Below are positions 10,312 to 22,312 of a stretch of DNA of 64,000 nt, piece after piece. The translations under genes and the position numbers were made by a program. The DNA comes from Excoecaria cochinchinensis (taxonomy: Eukaryota > Streptophyta > Magnoliopsida > Malpighiales > Euphorbiaceae): positions 1,514,001 to 1,578,000 of the forward strand of contig CANTUQ010000070.1 in NCBI GenBank assembly GCA_947683425.1, written 5' to 3'. The stretch's first letter is position 1, and each line of letters begins with the position of its first letter. Under the pieces are notes generated by a model. That model made no database searches. It saw only the letters and a program-made list of their open reading frames with translations, and was not told the origin of the DNA.

Positions 10312-13300
10312 TCATTTGCATTCTGCAACAACCAACAACGATTTTTCATTGGCTGAACATGGATCACCACCAAAATATTGATTTGATATAGGAACAGAAC
10401 ATTTCATTCGCCCTAGACATGCCTGCAAATTAAATGCAAGCAGAATTAAACGTATATTGATAATCCACAGTATAAAAAGAAAAAAAAAAATTAATATAAA
10501 TACCTTTTCAACAATGGGTTTTGAAGCAGGGGAATGACACATTCCAGCAGCATAATTACTAGTTCTACAATCACCGAGTGGAGTTCCATAGCTTGCAAAT
10601 GATACATTAGAAATCTTGGTATGTGAAGGGCAGCCCAACTTGAGTACAGGTTTTCTGTAGTGCATCTTTGGATAAATTTCACTAATTTTTCTCCACGAAG
10701 ATACAGGAGGATGATGAGAACCGCTCATATGGCTGCACACTTGTGAGATTGAAGCTGTATCTATTGATATTTGAAGAGGGTTCCCACCTAATTCTTCAAA
10801 TAAAACTAGGAAATTGCCTTTTTCTTGTAGGAAAGATCTAGGAACATTGTACCTATACTCACAATAAAATTAATAAAATCAGTTACTCGTTAAAAATTAA
10901 ATTCAAGTGTTGCAAATTTTGGTTTTGTATACTATAAATATACCATATCTGTGAAGATCCATCTGGTGAGCGGTATGATGGCCAATATCTACCAATGCTT
11001 TGGCCATTAACCCAAGCTTCACCTTTTCCCATGGAACCCAGGTTCAATGCTACAGGTGCTTCCCCTGTAGGTGCATCAAACATTGTCTGCCACACAACCA
11101 ACTCATTAGATATATTGTACCAAAGTAATACTTGTTTAAGTGGGGCGCGTTACAGTGCAGAGAAGCATTTATGCACCTTGTACCATGTTAGCGGAGAATT
11201 ATTTGAAAACGGTGCCCAATGGACTTGGCTTGACCCTTGCTCTGTGTATATTTGTAACTTCTCTCCCACTAATCCAACCTACAATTAAAATGTGAAACCG
11301 AAAATTTGAGATTATATATATATCACATGGAGGAATTATTTTGTGCATGCAACATACGTCATTATAGAAATATCGTTTTTAATTATACGTCAAACAATAT
11401 TCAATTTTAAATTAGTGGATCACGTATATTTAAAGAAACTGAACTGGATACCGGATTTATTATATGTGTTTTTATTGAGTACCTGATATCCCCAAGAATA
11501 GTTATTAGTGAAGTCCTTATTAAGGTGTGGCTGTTGAATGATCACGTTTGTTAGGCCAGCAGCCCTTCTCTCTTGATGTCCTCCTGAATCCTTTAAATCA
11601 CAATTAGAAATTAAATTAATAAAGGAAAAGTTAATTCATAAAAAATAAAACGTTAGAAGGGTGAGAAAAATGGTACCGGCAATCCAACCATAACACTTAG
11701 CAAGGAGACATTGTTAAATCCTTGGCTTAAAGATGCTCTACTTTGAAGGTTGAAAAGTGGAGTTTGATAACTTCCTTGACCAGATCCTGAGTCATATATC
11801 AACACATTAACTTTGCTTAAGGTTACAAGAGGCCCTTTAACTTTTTAATTATCCCAAAAATTTTAGCATAATATGGGAAGAACGAACCTACAGCTGCACC
11901 ATTGACAAAGGCATGAAGAAGATGCCCAAGAGAGTTCACATTTAGTATTGCATTACTATTTGAGGATTGTTGCTCCAACCTATTAACCAAAACAAATAAA
12001 ATGTATTAAATTTTCTTAATCAAAACTAATTAATGAAATTAAACGAGTGATTAAAATGGACTTACTTGAAAGTATACCAAAGATAATCAGAAGCATCTTT
12101 AGTGGTAGCCATTTGTTCTAATAGAGTTTGTGATTTGAGTGAGGTGTCATCATAATTGGGAATGGGTTCTTTGTATTCTTCCCATGCTTCTGCATCATCT
12201 AACAACGTTCTCCTTGTCATACTTCTTGTTGTGAACTCAACACTTACCTGTTAATTTCAACACATATTTCTATGAACACTAAAAGTAATTCAATGGATTT
12301 AATTTTAAATAAAAAAATAATAACGATAATTGAAGTGGTAAGAACATCAAATTTCTTTAAATGAAATTTCAAATTTAATTCTTGAATCGTGCATGAAACA
12401 TATGCCATTGTTAGGGTCGCTCTCGAATTATGAATTTGAATGTGCCCAAGTCTGAATTAAACCGATCTCATTGGTTTAGAAGAGTCAGATAGTATACCGA
12501 GAATGAAAGACAAAAAAAATCAATATGAAAAATGGACTTGCCTTAGCAGTATTAAAAGCAACATTCTTGCAATCGGGTAAGATGCTAATGGATTTGGGCG
12601 GCAAATCATAGGAACCATTTCCAAATTGCACTGATGCTGAGTTTTTCGTATTATTATTCACCAAAAATGCTGCACATTCACCCGATGCTTCCTTGAACAC
12701 ATATGCCTACATAACATTAATAAAAACAAAAATACCATGAATTATAAAATCACCTTTTAATTAACAAAGTAATTAGATAAAAATTTTAAAAATGAAAAAT
12801 ATGGTTTAATTTTATTCGTGTGCAATAAACTTATATTATAATAACAATTCTATCACAAAAACATGCAATTTTTGAAATTATTATTACTAAAATCATTTTG
12901 ATCGTAGAAATACTAACATGGCAAGGCACGTTAGTTTAAAATATCCATATAATAAGAGCATTTTGATACTAAATTTATGATTTTCTGTCCAAAGTGATTT
13001 TAATATTAATATTTCAAAAGAGAAATTAGATGAAATTAATAAAAAAATATTGTAGATCCCTTCTTTAGAGTGCTTACTTGTTGCTGTTGGCCTAAGGAGA
13101 AATTAAGTGGCCCTCCAGACAGTAAAGGAGTTAAACATAACTTAATTGCAGCATGTAGCTCCTTTAAATGCCCCCATTTTGGCTGTCTAATCAATCCTAC
13201 GTATATAATTAATTAAATAATTAATTAACATGAATAAGAAACAGTTATTAATAAATATTTATGAAATGGAATAAAAATAGGAAGCATACCATACTCATCA

Positions 13301-16300
13301 ACTGGTGCAAGATCATAGTAAGAAGGAGGTATAAATGAAGAGGCTGTCCTTCCAAAATTGGTTCCTCCATGATACTAAATAATAAATATACACAAATATG
13401 GATTGTTAATTACAATTATAACAAATCTCATATATATAAGTTTATTTTCTAAATTAGAATAAATTAATAATTATAGAGTAAGAGTAAGAGTATAGTAATA
13501 TACCATATAATAGTTCACAAAACTTCCATTCTTTGCAATGATAAAAAATGCCACATGAAATGCAATGTCCTCCACACTTCTTGTTTTTATATCCTCCCCA
13601 TTTATCACATACCTATAACAAAACCAGTGACGAATAAGAAATCCTAAACATAAACTATATATATATATATATAAAGATTATGCATTAGTTTTTTTTTTTT
13701 TTCTTTTTCATTGCAACGATTAAAAAAAGAAAAAATCGCAACATGGAATTTTTAATTTATCATTAATAAGGAAAAAAAAAATCTAAACATGTAATTTTCC
13801 ATCTGTCATTATAAATTTGGTACAAAATTGCAATCTTTTTAATAATGATAAATATTTGTAGGACTTAATTCACACTAAGGGTAAATTTCATTGTTTTGAA
13901 AACCGGACCGGACCGGTTGGTTGAACTAGTTCAACCGCGAACCGAATGGAGAACCGATTCGATTCAATGTAAAAATCAGAACAGGCAAAAAACCAAAATG
14001 CACAGTAAAAAAAACCGAGTTGAACCGAAAAATTATGGTTGAACTGGAAAAAATCAAATATATTCTAAATTATATTTTTATAAAATATATTTTTATAATC
14101 CGGGTTAATAGTTGTTAAATATTGTTTGATTAAAAATTTATATTTGATGATAAAATTAATTTATATTAATATTAAGTTTGATAAAATTGAACATAATGTG
14201 AAATTATTTTTACTATATTTTTATTTTAAATTTTTTAGATATTTAATAACTAAATAATTTAAATGTAACGGAATATTGAAAAAAAATGAATATAAACATG
14301 ATAATTATAAAAATATTTAACGTCAGAAAAATAAATTTTATAATTGAAAATAAAATTTATAAATTTATAAATTCAAAATTACATTTTTCTTATAAATTCA
14401 AATATTTAACAAAAATATTCAATTGTTGTGGTTAATTTTTTACTATTATTACTAAAAAGTAGTAAAATAAATAAAATATGATTAATATATTGATATTTAA
14501 TAAATAATAGGCTGTTTAAATATATTTTTTATATATTATATTTTTAATTTTGTATTAATAATTATATTAAAAAAAGATAAAAATTTCGAGTCAACCCGAT
14601 CGAATCAGTTGATTTCTGACGCAGTTGGCAGGCCGAGTCGACGTCCGATCCGGTTTTAAAAACATTGGTAAATTTTTATTTTGAAGCATAAGGAAAAATT
14701 AAAATTACGTACACTTCAATAAATTGATGGAAAAACATATCAACTAAATATTTTACTACATTATATCATTATATTTTTATAAGTTGACTTTGGTTTCTCA
14801 TACTTTTCAGATGCAATATAGAAATTAAAATATATATCCTATTAATCTTACATAAAATCAACTTAAAATTTCATTAGAACTCACAAGATATAAAAAAAAT
14901 AAATAAATAAAAACAAATTCATCAGTCATCACCCTTTACATGTTTAAAAAAATAATTGTATATTTTTTTCAATTTTTTATATTTTAATGGGTCTCATAAT
15001 TATTTTAAATTGTGAGTAATTTATAAAATATAAAAATTCAATAACAATTTTTAAAATTAACGTAGAAAAACGTTAGTAAAATTTAAGTATCCAGAATCCG
15101 TTTTCCCTAAATTAATTCCATTAAATCGATGATAAGATTAGTCATCGTTTGGTTAAAGAATAAAATACGTACCGCGTTGTCCAGTTCTCCGTCCAAATTG
15201 CCGGTTTATTGGGCGAGTTGGGCCCTACAAATGTCTCTCCGCATTTTAATCCATTGCAGGCATTTATCTGAAAGTCCAATTTATGTAATATATCACCAAA
15301 CAAATGCATGCATTTATCTGAAAGTCCAATTTATATACACCAAGAATAATTCCAGGATCAAGGGATGGAAAATCAAAAATTATATATAAATGGTTTGAAA
15401 ATTTTAAATAGACTAAATTATAAGAAAAAAATAAATGAATGGATCGAAGTGTATTTTTACCAAAAAAAAATGTAGTCATTGAATATTAATGACAAATTAG
15501 CATTGTGAATCACAAGAGAATTTCGTAAAGTTAAATTATCTAAATTTATATTTATTTTTTTGTCTGATAATAAAAAATAGACGTCAAAATTTCATCCTAT
15601 TAACACACCAGTTATATAAATTGGCACTCGACAATGTAAATCAGCATCCCGTTAGATATCATGTCACTCAAATTGACACTTAAATTTTAAAAAAATGAAA
15701 TATTTTTCTCTATTGTGCCAAATTAAACGCCACATGTACTGCTGAAAAAATAAAATCTTTCTGTCTGTTGTGCCAAATTAGACAATGCATGTCAACAATT
15801 GATTGATTTGTGTTTTACGTGTACTGTCATGTTAAATTTCAATGTTTACTTCTCATTTCTTTTTGGTGAAAAGTTACTTTTGTTGAAAATAAATATAAAT
15901 TTAGTTATTTAATCGTTATATTTTTTTTTTTAATTTTCATATTAATCAATTACAGGTTCAGTTACCGTCTATAAAATCAACCCAAATTACAATATATGCT
16001 TTGAATGAGAAAATATTTTCTTAAGCTTATTTCATATAACTATTATTTTTTAGTTAAATTACAGTATTTATTTGAGTTTTAATTTTAAAATAGATATAGT
16101 AATAATAAGAATGGAGCAAAATATGTAGCAGGTGTAATAAATTAAGAAGGAATAAACAAAAATTACCACAGGATCAGGGGCATCATCTTGCTTGCACATA
16201 ACCCATGGAACTCGTGTACTAAGGCCCACTGCCATTTCTGCTGCCCACTTCACATATCGTGGCCCTTCCTCAGGGTATGATTCTTCCACTTTTCCATACT

Positions 16301-19300
16301 CATTCTCAATCTATTTTATTTATCGTACCACATTATTCTTTTATCAAATATAATAATAATAATAATATACTAAATTAATCAAGCACATATTAAATTATCA
16401 GTAACTGGACCTGAGATATTATTATGGGGCCTCCTTGTGATGCATATAACTTCTCTGATTGCAACATTCTCACTATTTTTGTAGTAAAATTTTGCATCTC
16501 TATCTGCAATAATTAAATAAATAAATAAATAAAAATAGAAATAATAAAGACTTTTTTTTTTCTAAAAGAAAAAGAAAAAGAAAAAGAAAAAGAAAAAGAA
16601 CTGAATACCTTGAAAGGTTCATTATCTGATCGATAAACAATGTTTGGTATATCATGCAACCAGAAAGGCAGTCCTCTACAAAATAATAACCTTGTGAACA
16701 TAGCACATTGTTTATATATATATACATATATATATATATAATCGATAAATAAGATTATTGCAGAAATTAAAGTGTTATTTCGATGTGCGGATATACATAT
16801 CGTTGGATCACATATATGATCTCACTCGATCCGATGGTGCAAAACATGCCAAAAACTATGAATTTAGTTGAAGGATAAATTAAAAGAAATGGGAAAAAAT
16901 ATTGTAATTAAGATGGCAATTAAGTAATATGCATGTAATAGAGAAGGAGGTTTACCCGTAAGACCATTCAGCCTGAATAAATGGTCCAATCCTAAGGCAA
17001 ACATAGAGTCCTTGTGCTTGGACTTCCTTAATAAATCTCACTATGTCACGTCTTCCACTGAAATCATACTGCAATTATCATATTTCAATATAAATTAAGT
17101 AATTAAAAATCACAATATCAATAACTTACTAATTTAGTTTCTTCGTAAAGGGGGAAAAAAAATAAGTTACTTATATAGCTTGACTTGACCTTATGATACC
17201 ATATTTATATATTTTTTATATATAACCTTCGATATCTAAAATATAATCCAATAAATGGAGGCAAAAAGCTTTCTATTAAGTATTTAAAAATGTTTTATTC
17301 CTAAAATTCAAAATTTTTATCAAGAGCGAAGGAATCCGTAATTATAAATGGAAGCAAAAAGTTTTCTATCAAGTATTTAAAATATTTTATTCCTAAAATT
17401 CAAAATTTTTATTAAGAGTGAAGGGATCCGTGATACCGTTATATTGAGTTCAAGACGAAATCATTATTATATTATTTTTTAGAAAATAAAAATAAATCAT
17501 AAAAAAATAGAAAAATAATTGAGACCTAAAATGATATTTTTCTTAAATTATAATTAATCATTTATAAAATTGATGGTAATTAATTATTTTTATAATTTAT
17601 ATAAAAATTAAAGTGGAATATCTGGAGAATATATATATATATATTTCTCTTTTATAATAAATTTTCACCTGACGAGGCTGCGGCTCATGGAGGTTCCAAA
17701 ACACGTAGGTGTCGATCACATCTAAGCCTCCTTCTTTGGCTTTGGCTATTAAGGATGCCCACATCTGCATTTCATCATTTCCATTCTTATTTAACAATTA
17801 TTCATAATACTTTCTAAAAAGAGAAATCGAAACTATACTCTTATAATATACTGTGACCAATATTTACCGTTAAATTATTTATTTAAAAACAATAATATTA
17901 AATATACTTGTATTTGTTACAAACTAGAATTGTATAATGGAATTTTAAATTATCCAAGCAATCGATTAACACGTGATTCAATGTTCATATTTTCAACTTC
18001 TCTTATTTTCTATATCACTTCGTAAATCTCAAAGTTCATGGTGTAAATAGATGTTAAGTATTTCTTAATTATTAATTAATAATCTGTAATTAAATATATA
18101 CAGCATATGTACGTAGGATCTATCAATCATATGGTCATTAATTGTAGTATTCTTTAAGAAATATAAGGCGGGAATCCCCTATTTAAAACCATATATATAT
18201 ATTATTACAAATAATTTGACATTTTAACTAGTAAATATAGATCCACAGTTCTTTCAAAATAAATAAATAAATAATACATGTCCAGTTGTAATATATATAT
18301 ATATTTATTCATTGAAATTTCTTGTAAAAAACGTCAAATGAATGATTTAAGGTGTAGATCTCTCTTTGAATTAATAAAATGCGGAGACTTATTAAGAAAA
18401 ATAAATATAAAAATTGGAGCAGTACAATAATTCAACTGGATTATTCTACTATATATATTATTACACTGTCTTAGAAAGGAAAATAAAAATCAAAACAGAT
18501 GCTAATTGCATTGTGTGCAAATGCACCATAAATTGGAAAATAAATCCCGCATTTTCAATAAATACAAACAAAAAATTTTAAAACTTATGAGAGAACAACT
18601 AGCCTCCATGACAATCTCGAGGACTATGTAATTTACAACAACTATACATAATAATAATAATAAAAATAATAATAATAGAATTTATGTAAACTTAACAACA
18701 TTAGAAGCACTTAAGCAAGCACGTTTTTTTTTTTTTTTATAATTACTGGTATTATTAAATTTGAATCAAGTTAGTCAGTTATAAGGTAAAATTATTTCAA
18801 TATTAATTTTTGTCACTCATAAAATTTGAATTCGAAACCTTATTTGAGACCGGATAAGACCTTGTTTAAAGAAAACAAATATTAAACTATTTGAATCAAC
18901 CAATATTGGTTATATATATAAAAGCAGAAAGTTAAGAGGTTTTTTATATATTTACTGAAATTATTTATCTAGTTAAACCCGATCGAATTACCTGGAACTC
19001 TCCCAATGTTAGATTTTTAACATTTACACTAGATTCGAACTCAGAATTTAAGGGCAGTAAGTGCCAAACAAGCAATATTGGTACATTCTCCAACTCTTAT
19101 TGATTGAGCTATTGCATTTTCTTAATAGTAATTAGCAAAAAGAAAAAAGAAATGAAATGTGAAAAAAACGTTTGGAGGAAATTAGTTATTTTTAATTTTC
19201 TTTGAACGTTTACTCTCTGCATTGACTCATTAACTGATGATTTAGTATTTATTTATAAGCACAAAGTAAAACATGCAATACCAATTTAATTCTACGAAGA

Positions 19301-19504
19301 ATTAAGAACATTGCAAAACAATTTAATGTATAATTAAATTAAATAAATTACCTCAGGGGTGCTTCGGGGATAGTGAATAGAACCGGAGAACAGAATCTTT
19401 CGCTGCCCATCAACGATCAACGATCTCCCATCGTAAGTTACTTCTCCGCCCCGCACGGTGGCTATAACTGTTAGTAGCACCGCCAAAATCACCATCTGTA
19501 CCAT
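10312..19504 (-). CDS. Beta-galactosidase, glycosyl hydrolase family 35 (19 exons, 811 aa)
   Basis: A secreted exo-beta-galactosidase predicted to remove terminal galactose from cell-wall galactans or arabinogalactans. Residues 1-19 are a hydrophobic signal peptide, followed by the family start VTYDGRSL. The active-site pattern GGPIIISQIENEYG spans the exon 5/6 junction, with E178 the predicted acid/base. IWTENW in exon 7 supplies the predicted nucleophile E249. The YHGGTNFGRTA block is in exon 9 and the beta-sandwich signature GEAWVNGQSIGRYW in exon 17. Residues about 729-811 form a Cys-rich SUEL-type galactose-binding lectin domain (KLGCP...FASYGTP...AEC). Length 811 aa is normal for lectin-bearing plant family members. 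The WTENWTT form resembles the Arabidopsis BGAL7/BGAL15-type subgroup, but I cannot assign an ortholog. The start is the first ATG after the TATA box; an alternative Met lies at residue 4. The reading frame is intact, so the gene looks functional. Confidence 0.95.
13889..14667. mobile_element. hAT-like MITE in intron 7, 779 bp
   Basis: The ends CATTGTTTTGAAAACCGGA (left) and CAATGTTTTTAAAACCGGA (complement of right) match at 17 of 19 positions. They are flanked by the perfect 8-bp target duplication GTAAATTT at 13881-13888 and 14668-14675. An 8-bp duplication with CA...TG ends fits the hAT superfamily. The subterminal parts are rich in ACCGG and GTTGAAC blocks; the core is AT-rich without a coding frame. 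It makes up half of the intron. Confidence 0.85.
15261..15334 (-). repeat. Duplicated 3' splice acceptor at exon 7
   Basis: The 24-bp block at 15261-15284, which contains the exon 7 acceptor CTTTCAG|ATAAATG on the minus strand, is repeated exactly at 15311-15334. The second acceptor lies 50 nt upstream in the transcript. Its use would add 50 nt and shift the frame. Confidence 0.8.
16566..16600 (-). repeat. (CTTTTT)n tract in intron 4
   Basis: On the minus strand this is an uninterrupted run of about six CTTTTT units starting just downstream of the exon 4 donor, in an intron of only 105 bp. It ends in a CTTTTAG acceptor-like site about 60 nt before the true acceptor. Confidence 0.8.
17765..19351 (-). 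other. Intron 1 of the beta-galactosidase gene
   Basis: AT-rich intron of 1587 bp with GTAATT donor and TGCAG acceptor. It contains small microsatellites and two short segments (about 18740-18910 and 18975-19110) with B-box-like TTCGAA cores that may be decayed SINE-like insertions. Confidence 0.8.
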
Positions 19505-19566
19505 CTCTATTTAATGGCAGATTTTCGTGCAAGTATGTATAATTTTCTCTCTACTAACTGAAAGAG

Positions 19567-19598
<32 letters not shown>

Positions 19599-19660
19599 CT
19601 ACGGTCTCTCACTGAAACCAAAGCCAAATAGTGGAATCCTCACTCTGTTTATATAGAAGG
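19505..19660 (-). promoter_or_regulatory. Core promoter and CT-rich 5' leader of the beta-galactosidase gene
   Basis: A minus-strand TATA box CTATATAAAC lies at 19656-19647, about 145 bp before the ATG. A start site is therefore expected near 19620. The implied leader contains a long CT dinucleotide run (plus-strand GA run at 19572-19598), a common feature of plant 5' untranslated regions. Confidence 0.65.
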
Positions 19661-20152
19661 GAAATCAGAAACCTCGGTAAATAATTATATTTGAAGATTA
19701 TAATACGTGTGTAGGATTAAAAAAATATAAAAATTAGGGACAAAATGGATCAAAAATTATATATGAAGGGTTGAAAAAAATGCACTTCATTTTTAGAAAT
19801 TGAATTTAATTCTTCAATTTAAAGAGAAAAAATCTATATAAACCCTATATTTAATTCAATTGGTTGGAGATTATTTCAGTTTTTTTTAGATATTAGTATT
19901 ATTTATTCTAGTATTAATTTTCGCTATTTACAATATTCAAACTCGAAAACTTAGTATCCAACTACTTGAACTAACCGATATTAATATTTTTTGTGTTTTT
20001 TTTATACTTATTTTATGGATGAAATTAATTGCCCGGTTCATAAATTAGTCACGTTGTAAGGAAAAAAAAATAAAAATAAAGCTGATTTCATAAAATTCAT
20101 TTTGTATCTATTCTCATCTACAAGTAACTTGCTAGATTTAAACTTTTTCATT

Positions 20153-20226
<74 letters not shown>

Positions 20227-20740
20227 ACTTATTAATTACAAATTACTTTATCTCTAAATTAATTTTTTTACTTCAATAATCTATTTATAATTGTATAAAT
20301 AAAAGGTTCAAATTTTAAATGTAATAGTTTTTTTAGGAAATAAAATGTAATGGTTAAATAGCTGTATTTCTCTTGTATAATAATATATAGACTTAAAATA
20401 CCCCCTAAACTATAATTTTAGGCTTTATATCACACAATTCTTTGTTATTTTCACTTTACATATGCTTAGAAAATAAAAATTTATATTTTACGTTATCATG
20501 CTTTTATCCATTCACTTGTCTAGATTTTTTTATTTTTTCTTTTATGAATTTATAGCTTAGTTTAATTTATGTGAGTGCTATGAGTGCAACTCTTAGCACA
20601 CTTATGTATTAAATTTTAAAATATTTATTATTTATTATTATTATTATTATTTGTTATTATTATTATTATTATTTGTTAAAAAATTATAATATATTTGTGT
20701 GTATTTATAAAAATTATTTGACACAACACAACTAGTGCAT
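19661..20740. other. Intergenic DNA between gene promoter and copia element
   Basis: AT-rich sequence containing a long (TA)n tract at 20155-20220, scattered TAT runs and a fragment at about 19860-19990 related to the segment at 18740-18910 in intron 1. No coding frame was recognised. Confidence 0.5.
20155..20220. repeat. (TA)n microsatellite
   Basis: About 33 uninterrupted TA units. Confidence 0.95.
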
Positions 20741-21169
20741 TGAAGGGTAAAAATTATAACAAATATAATTTATGAAGGCTTCGTTAGAAAATGGTACCTA
20801 CCTCTTGCAACGTAGAAACAAATTGCGGAAGCGTCTACAAAGATCCCATTTGTTTTTAGTCACTGGCCTGACTTTTATCTACATGTGGGATAATAACAGC
20901 TATTCCACAATCTAAAAGTTCCTAAAAGATTAAGATAAAAAACTGTGAGTGGGAACGAGCAGTCTTGCGGTGTATACGTTTTCTCTTTACCAAATACTGA
21001 GATCTCTCATCTCTTTATAGAGATCCTAAACGCTAAAGACTTATCTCTTGTATGACTCAGACTCTTTCTGAGATAGAATTTGGTAATATTAATCAGATTG
21101 AATTACTTAATTCTATCTAGATTGGAACTTTATCCAAAATAGAGTCATGAACGTATCCCAACTCTATCA
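20741..21169 (-). repeat. 3' LTR of copia element A
   Basis: 429 bp. On the minus strand it starts TGATAGAGTTGGG and ends TTTACCCTTCA. It is the same length as, and about 90% identical to, the 5' LTR at 52977-53405. A TATA-like TATAAAGAG lies near 21019-21011 on the minus strand. Confidence 0.95.
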
Positions 21170-21180
21170 TCTCCCACTCA
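21170..21180 (-). other. Polypurine tract of element A
   Basis: On the minus strand GAGTGGGAGA directly precedes the TG of the 3' LTR, the position of the plus-strand primer. Confidence 0.8.
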
Positions 21181-22312
21181 CACATGACAGAACGAATTCC
21201 AGTCTTAATCTTCAGTTATACTGGCAGATAAATTGTGTGACCAGCATACCTCGAAAGCACTAATACTACACACCTGTTAGGGATATATAACGTCTTGAAA
21301 AATGAGATCCTCATATTCACGTATGCCTAACCCTAGATGGCCTTCTTACATTCACTGTTTTAACTCATAATCTCATAAAATAATTTTCGTGTTCACTATT
21401 ATGTTTTTACTCATAAAAACTGTAATAGGCATGCCGGTGAACCATGAAACATTATGAAAGTGATCAAAAGGCTATCTTCCCTTCTTACTGTATGCCATCC
21501 ATCATGATTCAACTCGTTTTTCTAGTTAGATCCGCTAGGCCTAAATTTTTCTCGGATCTCTTGGAGACTAACTAAGTTAGCCACATTGAACCATACTTCA
21601 GGGATAAGTTAAGGATTCTAAGGGTCATAATATAAATAGGGTCTCACAATAGGAAAAGTTGAGATTAATAATATTATTAAATTCTCATCCATTTGGTCAC
21701 TTAAACACACATGGTATAAAATATGTGTTATGGTGTTATTTCCTTCCCTTAAAGGAGCGCATGTCATACATTTAAAAAATGTATATATATAACACCATAC
21801 AGAAGTGTAAGGTTACGATGCACCAAAGCATCTAACTTTAGTTCGCTTACTTGAGGACTACTTCTGGCTTTTTAGACAGAACATGGTAGTTACATTTAAC
21901 TTCCCATCGGATTCCATACAATCCTTATTTAGATCTCAATCCAAAGCATACAACTTTATGTATGTCTTTATCTTGCACCTTAACAAGACTCATCTTGTAA
22001 TTTCTGTAAGACGGCACTTTTATTTTGAACAGGCTCTCGAGCACTCTCATATGTTCAAAAATCATTTCATCTTAGTTTTTGCTAACTCATTAACAAAACT
22101 AAGGTAAACACCCTTATGAGTGGGCTACTTCTCTGTCTGACATGCTCAATCTCATACAAATAACAGGAAATATTTACACATAAACATTCACACTCATGTA
22201 TTGCCAACAATGAACTTTGGTTATTATTCACAAATAATAACGTTAAGAGATTATATAAAAATACAACAGTACCAATTAAATTCTACGTAAACCTCGAGAT
22301 CTAATGTGTTTC
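21181..22312 (-). other. 3' non-coding region of copia element A
   Basis: Sequence between the RNase H end and the polypurine tract. No intact frame was seen on either strand. Confidence 0.5.

Larger units (their letters stand above)
10312..19504 (-). other. Exon/intron structure of the beta-galactosidase gene
   Basis: Exons in transcript order: 19504-19352, 17764-17669, 17068-16956, 16675-16609, 16503-16411, 16310-16167, 15267-15173, 13612-13504, 13374-13290, 13196-13078, 12706-12542, 12247-12066, 11979-11888, 11786-11677, 11590-11483, 11278-11177, 11086-10944, 10852-10504, 10422-10312 (TGA at 10314-10312). The total is 2436 coding bases, exactly 812 codons including the stop. Every intron is GT-AG except intron 11 (12541-12248), which has the GC donor AAG|GCAAGT. 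The largest introns are 1 (1587 bp) and 7 (1560 bp, holding a MITE). Exon ends were set by splice consensus and by family peptide continuity across junctions, for example FNTAK|VSVEF. The exon 13 donor at 11888/11887 was chosen over one 4 bp away because only it keeps frame. Confidence 0.92.

Noticed and set aside
12485..12541. Extension of exon 11 to a GT donor further downstream instead of the GC donor
   Set aside because: The nearest GT donor adds 44 nt and shifts the frame. The GC donor AAG|GCAAGT gives the family-typical FNTAK|VSVEF junction.
16504..16561. Alternative acceptor after the CTTTTT tract in intron 4
   Set aside because: It would leave an intron of only about 47 bp and add 58 nt out of frame.
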